Shown in pieces: positions 45,851 to 58,635 of a DNA stretch of 64,000 nt; position 1 is the stretch's first letter, and each line of letters starts with the position of its first letter. The notes under the pieces were generated by a model, which saw nothing but the letters and a program-made list of their open reading frames with translations, did no database searches and was not told where the DNA came from. This DNA is from Papaver somniferum (lineage: Eukaryota; Streptophyta; Magnoliopsida; Ranunculales; Papaveraceae). Made by a program: the position numbers and the translations under genes. The DNA lies in contig NC_039362.1 of assembly GCF_003573695.1 (NCBI RefSeq), forward strand, positions 6,362,088-6,426,087, written 5' to 3'.

Positions 45851-46375
45851 TTAGACTGGAAGATCAGCATTGGGTACTTCTTGTTGGTTGTCTTCAGTTT
45901 CTTGATTATGGTCGGTGGTGAAACGGTCAACACATTTGAGAAAGCCCGGCTTGACTAAATTAAACTTTTCTTCCACCATTCGAGTTATAACTTGATTATA
46001 CATATAAAGAAGATGATAAATGATTAATACGGCGTAAACCAACCAGGAAAATCTTGGAGGAAGCAGAAGAGATAGAATCACCGATATTGACAACCACCCT
46101 GATAAGCTACGTAACAAAAGACTCCTTGCAGTTGCGCTTCTTGATGAGGTCGATGTGAAAATGAGGAAGGCAGCAAGAAGAGCAATGGTGGAGAAATTCA
46201 TTAGAATAGGATGGGACTCATATGGAGTACTGGCGCTGCTCTGAAATTTCAACATAACCAGATTGATCACTGAAGAGAGGAATATCCCGAAGTTGGTGTT
46301 TGACAACATAGGGGGATGTCGACCACTGCGATGATATCCATTATCACAGGACAGAGTTGTTAAATCTGGATGCAT
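45851..46375 (-). CDS. Small multi-pass membrane protein, probable host gene
   Basis: 174 codons, single exon, ATG at 46375 (MHPDLTTLSC). Hydrophobic segments at residues about 27-45 (GIFLSSVINLVML), 60-77 (FSTIALLAAFLIF), 91-107 (LSGWLSISVILSLLL) and 108-126 (FSWLVYAVLIIYHLL) predict four membrane passes. The ends are polar, and the C-terminus (residues 150-174) is rich in Glu, Asp, Gln and Asn. No signal peptide is evident. It has a TATA box 110 bases upstream and AATAAA downstream, no frame damage, and no retroelement motif, unlike everything else in the window. Family not recognised; no function proposed. A downstream Met at residue 23 is a possible alternative start. Confidence 0.65.
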   Translation of the reverse strand: MHPDLTTLSCDNGYHRSGRHPPMLSNTNFGIFLSSVINLVMLKFQSSASTPYESHPILMNFSTIALLAAFLIFTSTSSRSATARSLLLRSLSGWLSISVILSLLLPPRFSWLVYAVLIIYHLLYMYNQVITRMVEEKFNLVKPGFLKCVDRFTTDHNQETEDNQQEVPNADLPV

Positions 46376-46484
46376 GATTAACGAACTGCTGCAGGATGAT
46401 TATTCTATCTGGTTGATTATTGTTTTGATCAGCTAATTTGAGTTCAAGTGAATGAACAACTTGTGCAGCTATGCTCCGGCCTTA

Positions 46485-46491
46485 AATAAAC
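46485..46491 (-). promoter_or_regulatory. TATA box of the membrane-protein gene
   Basis: Minus strand GTTTATTTAAGGCC, giving a leader of roughly 85 bases before the ATG at 46375. Confidence 0.45.
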
Positions 46492-46819
46492 GTGTTATTA
46501 AAACCGTGTGATTTTAGATGTAATAGCATTAAATGTAACTGTTTTGATTGTAGTATTTCGTTTATTACATAAAAACTCTTGCAGTAGTTCGTTTAATCGT
46601 TACAAAAAGATCTCTTACAATTCCTACTACATGCATAAACAGCGTGGAAACTTGACTAGGCTTCCGATGGATAGATATAGGCAGGAAAGAGACAGCAATT
46701 GGCTACTACAAACATAAACAGTGTGGGGACTAGGCTTCGGATCGATAGTGATAGGCAGGAAAGAGGCAGCATTTAGAATGTAAGAGTACCAAATGAATAC
46801 GAGAGGATGTTGTTTAATA

Positions 46820-47151
46820 CTCCCTCCATTCTTTTTTAATAGACCAGTTTTGTTTTTAGCGAAATTTAAGGAAATTAAGAGAACTAATCATTGAAATTGG
46901 TCCTCATGACATTTGTCAATAAAAAAAGTGAAATGAAATGATTCCCATGATACTTGTTAACAAAAGAAGTAAAGTGAAGTGGTCCACATTACACTTGTCA
47001 TCAAAAGAAATTAAGAGAAAAATGGTCCCAAAAAATTAAAATAACATCTGACTTTCCTAATTAGGAAACTGGCCAATTTTTTTGAAACTTTTATTTATAG
47101 AAACTGGGCTATTAGAAAAGAAATGTGAGATGAATACGAAAGGAGGTCAAG
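46820..47151. mobile_element. Stowaway-like MITE
   Basis: Begins CTCCCTCCATTC after TA and ends ...ACGAAAGGAGGTCAAG before TA. The ends are complementary with interruptions over about 45 bases (TTTTTTAATAGACCAGTTT versus AAACTGGGCTATTAGAAAAG). No ORF. TA duplication and CTCCCTCC ends fit Tc1/mariner-type MITEs. Confidence 0.65.
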
Positions 47152-47770
47152 TATGAAAACTAGTCAATTTGGAAGGTCATCAATTGGACAGAAAATATAG
47201 AGAAAGTACGGTCTACGGTACATGGTGTTAGAAGTAAGGGAAATGTAAGTAAGGTAATACAATGTTGGGAATTTAGTGTAGGGTAGGGTCTTCTTTTATA
47301 TTACCCCAGAATTGCTAACAGTACCCATTTTTCTATCTACCATTTTTCCTATGTACATAGATAGTCCGACTCTCTTGACTGTGATTTTTTTTTTCCTTTT
47401 TCTTTTTGACAAATCAAACGGCAAATTTAATAAAAAGCAGTACCAGTTACCAAAAGAGGGATAAAACTACTAAAAATGCAAATATAAAGACACAAATTAG
47501 CTATTGGCAATTCTAGCATGAGGTAAAGCTCAATTAAACACCGTACTTATGATACAAATGATCAATTATTTGCAATTCCTATTTCTTTTGGCACCATAGA
47601 GTCGATAGTTTCTTTCCTACCAGAGTATCACCAAATCGCAAATAGGTTAGACCCCAAAGCTTCTGTAACATGTTCATGTCATTACTCCTTTTGTTTGACC
47701 ATTCCTAATGGGTAAATTTCACACTCTCTGTGAAAGCCCACTTCAAAGTATAAAAGCACTCTCTGTAAAC

Positions 47771-48509
47771 TTAGTTTGGTATTGTTGCGGCTTTTATAAA
47801 AGCACTTTTTTACTGTGTGTTGATGTACTGTGCTGTGGGGGAAAACCAATTAGACGTTTGGTAAAATAATAATTAAAATTAAAGCTGATTTAAAAAGTAA
47901 TCAAAGTATGTTTGGTAAAATGTGAGATTCAATCATTGTTGTTGTGGTAAATGACAAAAACAAACATATTTCTGAAAATAGTTTTATTCAATTTTATTGA
48001 GTTTAAAAATAATTATTTTTGTTACTATTACATATTAAATTTACTAATTGTGCTATTATTACGATTGGAAGAAAATATTTTACTCAAACCAAAAATCAAA
48101 TAAAATTAACTAATTTTAATATTTGTTTTTATTTTTATTAATGAATTTTTATTTTTTTATTTTTTTGGTATCATAAAATAGTTTGAAAATAAAATATAAT
48201 AATATTTAAAGAATAAAATATATGAAATGAAAAATTGATTGTATATATTTTTAAGGATAATTTTTGTCATTAAATAGGGACAAAAAGATAAATCAAACAT
48301 TTAATTCTGGTGGGACCAAAGTTTGTGCTTTTCTAGCTTTTAAAAGATCCTCCTCCCAAGCTTTTGAAAATTGAGGAATTTGGGAAGTGTTTTGGGTAAA
48401 AAAAACTTTAATTTTTTTTTTTACCAAACACCAATTTCAAAAATTATTTACATATATAGATTTTGAAAGTGCTTTTGGAAAAATAAAAGCATTACCAAAC
48501 CCAGCCTAA
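47771..48509. mobile_element. Non-autonomous DNA transposon (MITE) with TTAG...TTTGGT ends
   Basis: Left end TTAGTTTGGTATTGTTGCGG, CTTTTATAAAAGCACTTTT and right end AAAGTGCTTTTGG, AAATAAAAGCATTACCAAACC form a terminal inverted repeat of about 40 bases with gaps. AT-rich interior without ORF. Target duplication not resolved, so superfamily is open. Confidence 0.5.
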
Positions 48510-48568
48510 GTGGTCACAATCAGGTAATGAACGTAGGCATTTAGAATGTATCGGTTAAACAATTAAAG

Positions 48569-48579
48569 TATGTCAACAT
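48569..48579. other. Target-site duplication of the L1 (3' side)
   Basis: TATGTCAACAT next to the A tail; identical 11 bases at 54523-54533 at the 5' side. Confidence 0.7.
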
Positions 48580-48846
48580 ATTTTTTTTCGAGAAGAAAAG
48601 GTTATATTGAAAAGAGAAAATATGTACAAGGGGTTGAGTCAAAGACTCCCGGGAGAAAAAGCAAACAACTAATTACAAAATAACTACGTCTTCCTAATGA
48701 TTAATGATTTGATTCATCGAATAACCTTTGAAGATATCAGTATTTGAGCTCCATAAAAAAATATCCAAGATAATATCCTGAATTAACTCCTCCACAGATT
48801 TGCTTCTGCCTCCATGAACTCTGTTATTCTTGTCCAACCAAAGCTC

Positions 48847-51800
48847 CTACATAATGGCAAAAGGTAACACTTGCCAAACAGTCCTTCTTCTTAATGAGCT
48901 GCCATTCAATCTCCAACTTTTCACTAGCGTAATGAAGTCATTAGGAATCACCCAATAAATACAGAGAGATTGGATAAAGAAGTTCCCTAACTGAGACGCA
49001 CAAGTCCATTTGAGTAACAGAGGATCCAATGTTTCCACTTCTGAGCCACGAAACAAACATAGATTTGATAACAAAACCATACCTCTACTTTCCAACATGC
49101 TTCTGGTTGGTACTGAGTAATGCATAGCTGCCCACATCAAAAAAACATTTGGAGGTGCCATTTTACTAGCAACCACTTTATGAAACTCCCAATCTGGTTC
49201 TTCCTCGACCAACTTTTTATACATTGCTTTTGCTGTGCAATCACCATCAACTGTATCTTCTTTAACTTGATCCAAAATTACATTCCTCATCTCATATTTT
49301 AACTTCCACAGATCAATCCTTTCAGCTGGATTAAGATCTCTAGAGAATAAGAAATCACAGCTCAAATTCTTCATGTTTGCAACCATATGCTTCTTCTGCA
49401 AACTGATTATGAAAAGTCTTGGATATTTATTCTTCAAAGAGTCTTTTGTAAGCCACCAGTCATGCCAAAATCTGACTGTTCTTCAATCATTAACCTGTAA
49501 ATGAACAGATTCATAGAAATCTTTGTTAGCTTTTTTTTATTTCATACCACATGCTTCTACCAATTGATTCATTAACTTGTAATGGAACCAAACAGTCTTC
49601 TGCAGCTTTAGTCTTTTCACAAATGATCTTCCTCCACCATGCATTCTTCTCCTTACAATATATCCCATACCATTTTTCCAAAATAGATACGTTAATTAAC
49701 CTTAAATTTCTTATACCCAAACCCCCTTTGTTTTTTGGTTTGCAAACTGTTTTGAAAGTTACCCAGCTCATTTTCTTCTCTCGCAGTCATAGTCAAAGAC
49801 CGGGCTGAGGCTTCTTCTTCTTTGACCGTTGATGGAGTCATTACCGCAGCTTGAGTACTCGTAGCCGCTATCCCCCCACCCCCCACAAGAACTTCCTCAT
49901 AATGTTGTTTAGCCTTTTCTCCACAGAAACTGGCATATAGAAAATGGAAAGAAAATAAACTGCAATACTTCTAAGGAGCTTTCGATCAATGTCACTCTAT
50001 CTGCTTTATTCAAAAACTTTATCTTCCATTGAGCTAATTTTTTCTTCATCTTCTGAATGATATTTTCCCAAATAGCCACATTTCTTTTAGAAGGTCCAGT
50101 AGGAATACCTAAATAAGTTATAGGGAAACTATCCACTTTACAGCCCAATTCCATAGAAATCTCATGCACCAGTTCATCTGCCCCTATACTAGTCATTGCA
50201 CTCTTTTCTATATTCAACTTAATACCAGTAAACACCTCAAACAACATAAGAATTATGAATAATCTTCTACTCTCCACCTTAGAAGCATCTAGAATAATTA
50301 AAGTATCATCTGCAAACTGCAAATGAGTGACTTTAGATCCTCCTTCCACAACTTGAAAGCCACTAATCTTGTTTGAATTCACAGCATCATTCTTTAACAT
50401 AGAGAGAACTTCCACCACTAACAAAAACAAGAAAAGAGATAATGGATCTCCCTGCCTTATTCCTTTAGAAGGTTTAGTTCTTGAAGTATCTTTACCATTT
50501 ACAAAAATAGAGAATTGAGCTTCAGTTACACACCAAGAAATCCATCCAATCCATTTATCTCCAAAACATTTTTTTCTCAAGATAGAAAATAAAGAACTCC
50601 AACTAACATTATCAAATGCTTTTTCCATGTCTATCTTGCATAAAATTCCTGTTTTCTTTTGTCTTAACTTGCTATCAATGCATTCATTAGCCACCAAAAT
50701 TCCATCAAGTATCTGTTTTTTTTTTTTATAAAATCCCCTTATTCATTAGAAATCAAACTAGGCATCACCACCTTCAATCTATCGGCAAGTACCTTTGCAA
50801 TGATCTTATAAAAAGTACTTCTTAGGCTTAGAGGTCTGTAGTCCTTAGTAGTAGCTGAATCCTCCTTCTTTGGAATAAGTTTAAGAAAAGACATATTAAG
50901 CCTCCAATCTATCTTTCCTTTGGTGTAAAACTCATTTATAGCTTCCATAACATCATTCTTCAAAAAACTCCAACAAGCTCTATAAAACTCAATATTGAAA
51001 CCATCAAGGCCAAGTGCCTTGTTCCTTCCACACTTTTTCATAGTTAAAACCACTTCATCTTCCTCAAAAACCCTTTCCAACCAAGCTTTTTGAACCTCAT
51101 CTAAAGTCTTGAAGTTCATATTATCAAAAGAATGATTGATTGAATTAGAAGAAGTAAACAGCTTTGTGTAATAATCCTTTATTTCCCCCTTGATTGCTTC
51201 CTGATTAAAAACATCAAGCCCTCCTATCCCCAATTTATATATACAATTCATCCTCCTTTTAGCATTAGAAATTCTATTGAAGTAACGGGTGTTCTTATCT
51301 CCTTCTTGAAAACCTTTCACCTTAGCCCTTTGTAAAGCCATTTTATCCCTGGTAACCTTCAATGTGTTGAGTTTAACTAGTAACTCAGCACTTTCTTCCC
51401 TTTGCACATCATTTAAAACCGTATTCTCCTCAGCAAGGTTAAGATATTTAATTCTTGCAGTTAACTCTTATTCCTGCTGCTTAACATTACCAAAAATAGA
51501 CTTGCTCCAAGATTTTAAGAAAAAATTTAAATTCTGCAGCTTCCTAAGTAGAACATAACTTGGAGTACCAGTAAATACCATTGCATCCCACCAAGATTCA
51601 GGTAACTTAACAAAGTCAGGGTGCTCCATACAATGATTCTCAACTTTAAAGCTAGCACTAATCATTACAGAAGAAGTCAACTCAAATAGAAATGGGTTAT
51701 GATCTGAAATATTTCTAACCAATGTTGTCTGTATAGCATTACAAAATTTTGAGTCAAAAGAGGTGTAAACCATGACTCTTTCCAATCTGCAAAGCAAAAG

Positions 51801-52369
51801 GTCATCTTGCTTGTTTCTCCAAGTGAAATATCCCCCATTTAATGACAAATGAATTAACTCCTGATCTGCAGTGAAATCATTCAAAAACTTCATATTTCTT
51901 TGATCTCCTCCAGCCTTATTTCTCTCTGTGTCACTTGTTACAGCATTGAAATCCCCCATAATACACCATGCCTCAGAAGACCACCTCCTTATCTCAGCTA
52001 AATCATTCAAAAAAATTTCCCTTAGAGTATAATCACATGGATAGTAAGCATTAGTGGTTACAAACTTGAAGTTATTACTTCTGAATCTGAAAAGAAAAGA
52101 TATTGAGTTGAAGCCCAGTCTCTTATCAAGCAGTTCTAAGACAGAATTATTCCAGATTAAAATCAAACCCCCACTGTTTCCAGCTAAACCTTGAGAAGGA
52201 ATGAGTTCAAAACCAAATTCATCATCATGCAATAACTGTCTAATAAAATATGAAAAATATTACCCAACTTTGTCTCCTGAATTGCACTCATGAGACATTT
52301 ATGTGTAGCAATAATGTCTCTAACTGCCACCTGCTTATCAAAAGAATTAAGCCCCCTTATGTTCCACAT
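48847..52369 (-). pseudogene. LINE ORF2: endonuclease, reverse transcriptase, zinc-binding domain
   Basis: 52369-51468: AP endonuclease (WNIRGLNS, AIQETKL, MGDFNAV, SDHNPFLFEL). 51407-50739: RT N-part (GLDGFNIEFYRACW, LIPKKEDSATTKDYRPLSL). 50697-49909: RT core (CKIDMEKAFDNVSW, GIRQGDPLS, catalytic LQFADDTLII, YLGIPTG). 49771-49526: post-RT block (CKPKNKGGLGIRN). 49437-48847: zf-RVT domain (FLMWAAMHYSVPTRSMLESRGM). The frame changes at least five times. A 12-base T run (plus strand, 50715-50726) lies where the RT reads FIKGRQILDG in relatives, and 49776-49900 carries about 110 bases of atypical sequence between the RT thumb and the post-RT block. Confidence 0.85.
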
Positions 52370-52421
52370 GAGACATCAACCACCATCCGCTCCCTAGAAC
52401 AAGCTTCATCATTCTCAAAGT

Positions 52422-54297
52422 TCAGATCCTTTGAATTAGCTGTGTTAGTTGAGTCACAACTATCCTGAGCTTGTTTACCAGCTTTAAGGCTCTATACATG
52501 TCTCTGTACTTTGAACAAAAACTCAGAAATGACAGCATTCGCTTCCTGTTCGTCTTTGGACTTAATTCCTCCCACCTTGCATCATAACTCAAAGACCATC
52601 TTAGATGTTGCAAAGATGACCTCATTTGAGTCGATGCTCTTGTTTTGAATGTCACCAGGGTTAATGACAATCTTATCTTCCACTACTGAAAATAAATTCT
52701 CATCAACTATTTTAAGCGGAGTATCAAAAACTACATCGGGAGAAATAACCAAATTTGCAACACCAGGAGTTTCATGCAAAACTAAATGAAGATCGTCAGA
52801 ATTACCTGAGGAAGAAAACCTTCTGTTAGTTTGCAACTCCACCCTTTCATCCCTTCCCATCACATCAGTAGGAACTCCAACTCCACTTCTACTGACTGCA
52901 TGAGAAAGAACATCCTGACTTACTGAAATAGATGGAATAACAGTTTGAATGGGTATTTCCCCTCTTCCATCCATCACCTGTAATCCACTGGATTCATCCT
53001 CCAGAAGACCATCAATAATCTCAAGCCTAGATGAATCTAAAGATCCTCCCTCTTCATCTACAGACTGTTGATTCATGGCAATCGGGTTTCTAACCCTGTT
53101 CTGAGTTATGGGTACATCACCTACACGTCCATGTAACCCAGAAACAGAAGTAATAACCCTAATCCCATTAGGTTGGTTGCTATCCCCACCTGTATTAACA
53201 ACCACACATTGAGATTTCAATCTAGCAACTTTAACCTACTGAAGCGGACCACTTGATAATTGAGATCCTTCAAGAGTTAAATTCTTAGGAAGTTGCATCT
53301 TTGTCCGATAGATCCATTTGCCATTATCGATTTCATAACGATTGAAAATCGATTCCGAATCCGATTCAGTTATCTGAACTGATTTAACTCCTGAAAACGC
53401 GGGCTTCAAATGATTTGAACTTGAAATTTTGTCAAACTCATTAACCAGTTTGTTATACTCCGCCAAAGAAGGCTTAGTCTTATGATCGAGTTTCAAATCC
53501 CATTCGATCGTAACATCCCATTGCTAATCTCCTTCTTCAACCATAAGAACCGCCGGAATTATCGAGAAATCTCCTTTGATAGAGATTCTGAAAAAGTTCG
53601 CATATTCCAGTTGAAGGGTACTAGAATCTATCTCAACTAATCCCCCCAATGATTAACCAACGGATCTAAAAAGGTTGGAGCTCCAGTTGTGATGAGGAAT
53701 TCCTTTAATCTTAAGCCACTTCGCAAGTCTTGACATAGCCTGAATAGAAATAATATTGTCTTTACAGACACTTTTCTTAACTGACTTCTTCCTCAAGATC
53801 TCCTTACGGAGTTGAGTGATATGCACAACTGAGATGTCTACCACAAACTTCTTGGGTTTCCACGAATCTAGCCAGTAATCATGAGAGATTAATATCTTGG
53901 CTGATTGTTCATCCAAAACTTCAAAGTCTATGAAAGATTCCCAGTGCATCTCCTGGAACACCTCCCTAGCAATCCTTTTCCATCTGACAAAGCCTTCAAC
54001 TCGGATAAGACCAAATTCAGATTCCTTGGTTGTAATCTTTTTAGAAAGACCAAAAGAGAAATACGATTCTTATGGCAAGATTTGTTTTTGATTCTTTAAC
54101 AGATTGTTCTCCCTCAACATCTTCTGTATCTCCTTTCCTAGAACTGCCCAGTAATAACAACTATCTCCACACGGAACACAAAGCGCATAGGATCTTGCCT
54201 TATATCCTCTTGTTACCCTTGAAATTCTTAGATATATCCCTCCTTCATTCTCCTTATCTTCACACAAGAACGATTCTTCACCTCTCTTCTAGGCCAT
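52422..54297 (-). pseudogene. LINE ORF1 (nucleic-acid-binding protein)
   Basis: Starts near ATG 54297 (followed at once by TAG). Segments: 54267-54070 (GIYLRISRVTRGYKAR, WAVLGKEIQKML), 53961-53653 with the plant L1 ORF1 block KWLKIKGIPHHNWSSNLFRSVG (DUF4283-like), 53496-53236, and an acidic Ser/Val-rich C-terminal part 53220-52582. No zinc knuckle seen. Stops and shifts separate the parts. Confidence 0.6.
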
Positions 54298-54637
54298 TTT
54301 TTCCTTCCATTACCGAAATCCCTTGCCCCTTCTAACACCTCAACCAGCCATCGTGCAATTTCCGCAGACAGATTATCCAAGACACGAAACCCCTTCTCTT
54401 CTTCTCCTCAAATCTAATTCCTTTTTGTTACCTAGTGTTTCCATTGACAAGAATTTTTTTTTCCTGTCAAGATACAGAGGGAGCGCACTTTTCGCTCCTT
54501 CTCTCTCCATTCTATACTTGTCTATGTCAACATTTAAAGTATATAAAGTAGTCATTTTGGGACCCCATCGACTGGACATAAAATACTGAGAAAAAGGCAT
54601 ACATATGTTGTGTAAAATGTAAGCGAAATATAAGTAA

Positions 54638-55061
54638 GAGGAGGGATCCCATCGCACTTTTACTAACATATTATCTCATACGTTGGACGTCATTTTTGCG
54701 AATAAAAATCAAACCGTAACAGATTTGAAGTTAATACTTAGCGGATATGTTATTATTTCATGGCTCTACGTTCCTACCAAAAATGAGTGTATGCCGAAAC
54801 GTATAACACACCATCTACTACTTTGAAAATGAGCCGTTCAAAATCAACAGATTTTTGGCCATCGAAATTAAAACCCGTAGACTATGAGGTTTTATATTTA
54901 GAAATGTGCTCATTTTTGGTAGTCATGTAGAACTTGGCAATAGGACCATATCCTTAAAAAAATACCTTCAAATCCGCTACCTTTTGGTTTTTATTCATAA
55001 AAAAGACGTCCAGCGTGTGAAATAGTGTGATATTAATAATAGTCTGAAGGGATCCTTCCTC
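54638..55061. mobile_element. MULE-like MITE with 9-bp target duplication
   Basis: 424 bp. Left end GAGGAGGGATCCCATCGCAC and right end GAAGGGATCCTTCCTC are complementary, and the inverted similarity extends about 100 bases on each side (GTTGGACGTCATTTTTGCGAATAAAAA versus its complement near 54995-55025). TATAAGTAA flanks both sides (54629-54637 and 55062-55070). No ORF. Confidence 0.8.
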
Positions 55062-55070
55062 TATAAGTAA

Positions 55071-55966
55071 AGATAAGCACTATGATGATCTATTAGAGCA
55101 TTACTCGGTCGAACGCGCAAGCGTTGCTATCTCAAGCTTGTTTGTCAAGTTTAGTTGTCAAAACTGTAAGTCTTGATTTCTAGTCTACCTATAGATATGT
55201 CTCGGATTAACATAGAATGTGTAGTTTAGCTTTAGACTTCACAACGTTCATCGATTGAAGACAGAGATCTACTAAGGGGATCTTGGAGGAACTTCATCAA
55301 AAAAAGGTATGTGGAGACTTGAACTCATCTATCATTCAGAAGTCTATTGTATTTTATCTCCTATTGAGACTAAGTCGTATAAGTATGATTTCATACTCAT
55401 GAAAAAAATACATTTATATATTAAGAAATGCAATCTTTGCAAGCCGTGGCTAAAGTGTTCATGAACTGATTCTTATGAATAAATCCGAATTTGCTTCAAT
55501 TGTGTCTTGTATACTTTCTTTGAGAATATAAACAATTGAACAACTCAACGAGTAACATAATTAGATTTATTTGATTATCATTTGGTCTAGAAGTGTTAAC
55601 ATGAACAAGGTTAAGAAAAAAGTGTTCATATATGGCTAACTTCAGTTAACTGTTATTGGAAAAACTCAATATACACGTTTAGGTACGGTTACCCATATTT
55701 TAATGAAGGTATATTTCGTTTGTGTGTAACAAGCTAAAACCATCTAATGGTAGAGAGATATTAACTTGAATCTTAAATCAGGTTTTCATCTAACAGTGAA
55801 TATTGATTGTTTTGTTCCGAAGTTATCAAACTTTGATTTGAAGACTATATGAGGGAAAACTCTACCAACAGGGAAACCTAATTCCCACACTTCATGTGTG
55901 ATACTAGTTGCGATTAGAGTCGATTCTCCTTTAACCTAGGTTTTTCCTAAAACCATTATAGGTTAA
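55071..55966. other. Unclassified, no gene seen
   Basis: AT-rich sequence without a sustained frame, ending at the LTR of element J. It has the look of old repeat DNA but no ends or domains are visible. Confidence 0.4.
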
Positions 55967-56889
55967 TGTTGATGGGGTGAAACGATTTCCTGGTTTTTTA
56001 GGAAGTAAAGAGATGACCATGTGGACGGAGACTCTTGAACCAAACAAAATGCTTAACTTCAAAAAGATGCACTACATTGAAGTGATTTGAGATCGAGAAG
56101 TCAATCTGTAGTACCCCGGAATAAATCAAGACAATGGCCGTTCACAAAGAGGGAATATGGTCAATCTGTAGGAGGGAAGTTGAGAAGTGTGTGATATCAA
56201 TTGTGATCAAGGATTGTGAATGTTGAACTGGTGTTTCTGCAAGTTTCATGAACTGCTGGGTTCAGATGAAAAATAAGTTCTAAATGATTGAGTGAGTTTT
56301 GCTCTATTGAGAGTTACTGAGAATCTTGATTTAGACGAACGTTATTTATCTTTTCTTCAATCACGAGTTCAGAGACTTATTTATATTGCCAGAATGTAGA
56401 CACATTGATCTTCAGTAAGTTTGACGGTTGCTCGAGTGAAAGAGTGGGAAAGTGGGAAATCGTGGTTACACCAGTTCCGGGTCGTGCAGAGACTTGGTTG
56501 ATTTTCCACCCACTACTTCGCTAACTTCCTCAACCCGTACAGAGACTTGGTTGATTGTACACCCACTACTTCACTAACTTCCAAAACCATGTGCACGACT
56601 TATTCACATTTTTCATCGTGGATGAACACACATGTCGTAGGCTTCCATACCAAAACCCTAATTAATATCCCCCATGTGACATGATTGATGTCTCATGATT
56701 ATGGAGCCTGCAACGCAGACATGTATTTAATTGGTAAGTTGTTTACTTGATTAGACAATGTCTAAGAATTGTTGAGTCGAGCATGATTGACGAATACTCT
56801 CTGATTTATGGATTAAACATGTCTGCTGGGACATATGTATAGTTCTTGAATGAACGTAGATAATTGGATTATCATGATGTGTATCAGTA

Positions 56890-57080
56890 GTCTGAGCAAA
56901 TATTGCTCGTCCGAGCGAAAATTTCTCGCTTGAGAAAATATTGCTCAATTAATGGATTATTAAACATTGATAGTTGAGTCAATATTACTAGTCTACTCTG
57001 AGCAAATATTACTCATATGATGGATTTATTGAATATTGATAGTTGAATCAATATTGATAGCCTGAGCAAATATTGCTCGT
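56890..57080. repeat. Repeated near-palindrome GAGCAAATATTGCTC in LTR J
   Basis: Copies or close variants at 56894, 56935, 56999 and 57064, with looser ones near 57732 and 57791. Each is nearly its own reverse complement. Confidence 0.65.
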
Positions 57081-58454
57081 TTGAACAATTATGTGTAGCA
57101 CGACCGAATAAAGCATTAATTAAAATATTGGTAGCTGGAACGAATATTATCAAGATGTTGATTGATGGATCAAAATAAAATTATTAGTGTTTAAACTTGC
57201 TCAGAATCAGGGTTTGTAGAGAATTTGGTTCGAAACCCTAATTTTGATCGATTGCTGACCAATTGATAATTTTCTGAAAATCCATCACTGAGTGAAGGAG
57301 GGACCGATTACGTGGGATGATGGGACGACCATGTAGCGCCCATATGATTGTATGAGCAAACACCAAGGTCCTTTGCATACCAGTTGATAAAAGGATGATT
57401 AAATGCTGGTTTAATCATTTATTAAAATAGTATCGTTTGAGCATTAAGCAATAAAACCTAATTATGGAGAGATGACGGACCGACCAAGGGGTATGAGACC
57501 AGCCCTTGAAGGTAGTCGGACCATCTGGTGGCCGATTGAACAAGTTCCAAGTTGGTTAGAAAAAGTTTGAACCCAATTATGAACTGTAGAAGATTAATTA
57601 GGTCAAAATTGTGAAAGAGCGTGGGACCAGCTCCTTGCAATCCTAAGATCCGACCTTCATTTCTCAAGGTGGCATTCCCATGTCACCATAGTGCTATGTC
57701 TCAGTCCTGAGAATTTTGGTATTTTTTGGTGCACATTTGAGCAATATTTTGGATTTTCAGAAGAGTTTGATCTTGACTGAAGCTCTCGATATTGCTCGAA
57801 TGAGCGAATAGAACTTTGCTCGTGCGACCAATATTTTGAGAATATTAAAATAATAACATTTTAATAGTTGTCGTGAGTAGCCTAGTCGGTCATGTGACCA
57901 TTTGACTTTTTGGCTTTTTGATGGTCTGAGTAATATTTGAGAAAATATGAAAAACTAGGGTTTTTGCTATAACGAGGGAGTTTCATGAGATGAAGGAAAT
58001 AATAAAAATAAGAAAATAAGGGATTATAGGGTGTGGGATCGGTCACGGCTAGGGCACGACTGTCCGGATATGTGGTCCGGTCCTGTGACACCCTTCCCTA
58101 TTTTTTACTGTTTTTCCATCGCCTGAAGGAACATATGGAGAAACTAAGAGTTTTTCTCAAACAAGGAAGTTTGCTCGAATGAAGGAATTTTCATGAAATT
58201 AGAAAAAATAATAAAATACGATAAAATAAAAGGAGGAGGCGAGGGACCATCCACGGCGACATGTCCGGCCGGTGGGCCCGGTCCCCATGGGCGCCAGTTT
58301 ATTATTTTATTAATATTATTTTTCTCCCTATTTTCATAGGTTTCCTATTTTGTCCATATTTTTGAATGCTCGTCCGTGCACTATTGCTAATTAAGTACAC
58401 TCACACCATTTTCTCGGGGATTACTCGGTGGTGGCCCAGATGCCTGATCAATGA

Positions 58455-58635
58455 TTATTTATTTCTAATTCATGGAATTCAATTGAGAATCAGCCATGAA
58501 GCGGAGTAATAAAATAAATTGAGTATCTATTGCTAATCCATGGAATTCAGCGAAGAATTAGCTATGAAACAGAGTAATGAGATAGAATGATTATCTATTA
58601 TAAATCCATGGAATCCAATTAAGTAATGAGATACA
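58455..58635. repeat. Three tandem units of about 60 bases in LTR J
   Basis: Units contain CTAATCCATGGAATTCA followed by GAAT(T/C)AGC.ATGAA, each ending near AGTAATGAGATA. Confidence 0.65.

Larger units (their letters stand above)
48580..54522 (-). mobile_element. L1-type LINE, near full length, frameshifted
   Basis: 5.9 kb on the minus strand: 5' leader, ORF1, ORF2 (endonuclease, RT, zinc-binding domain), then a short A tail (eight A, minus strand) and an 11-bp duplication on both sides. Presence of the 5' leader and matching duplications indicates full-length insertion. Both ORFs are broken. Confidence 0.85.
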
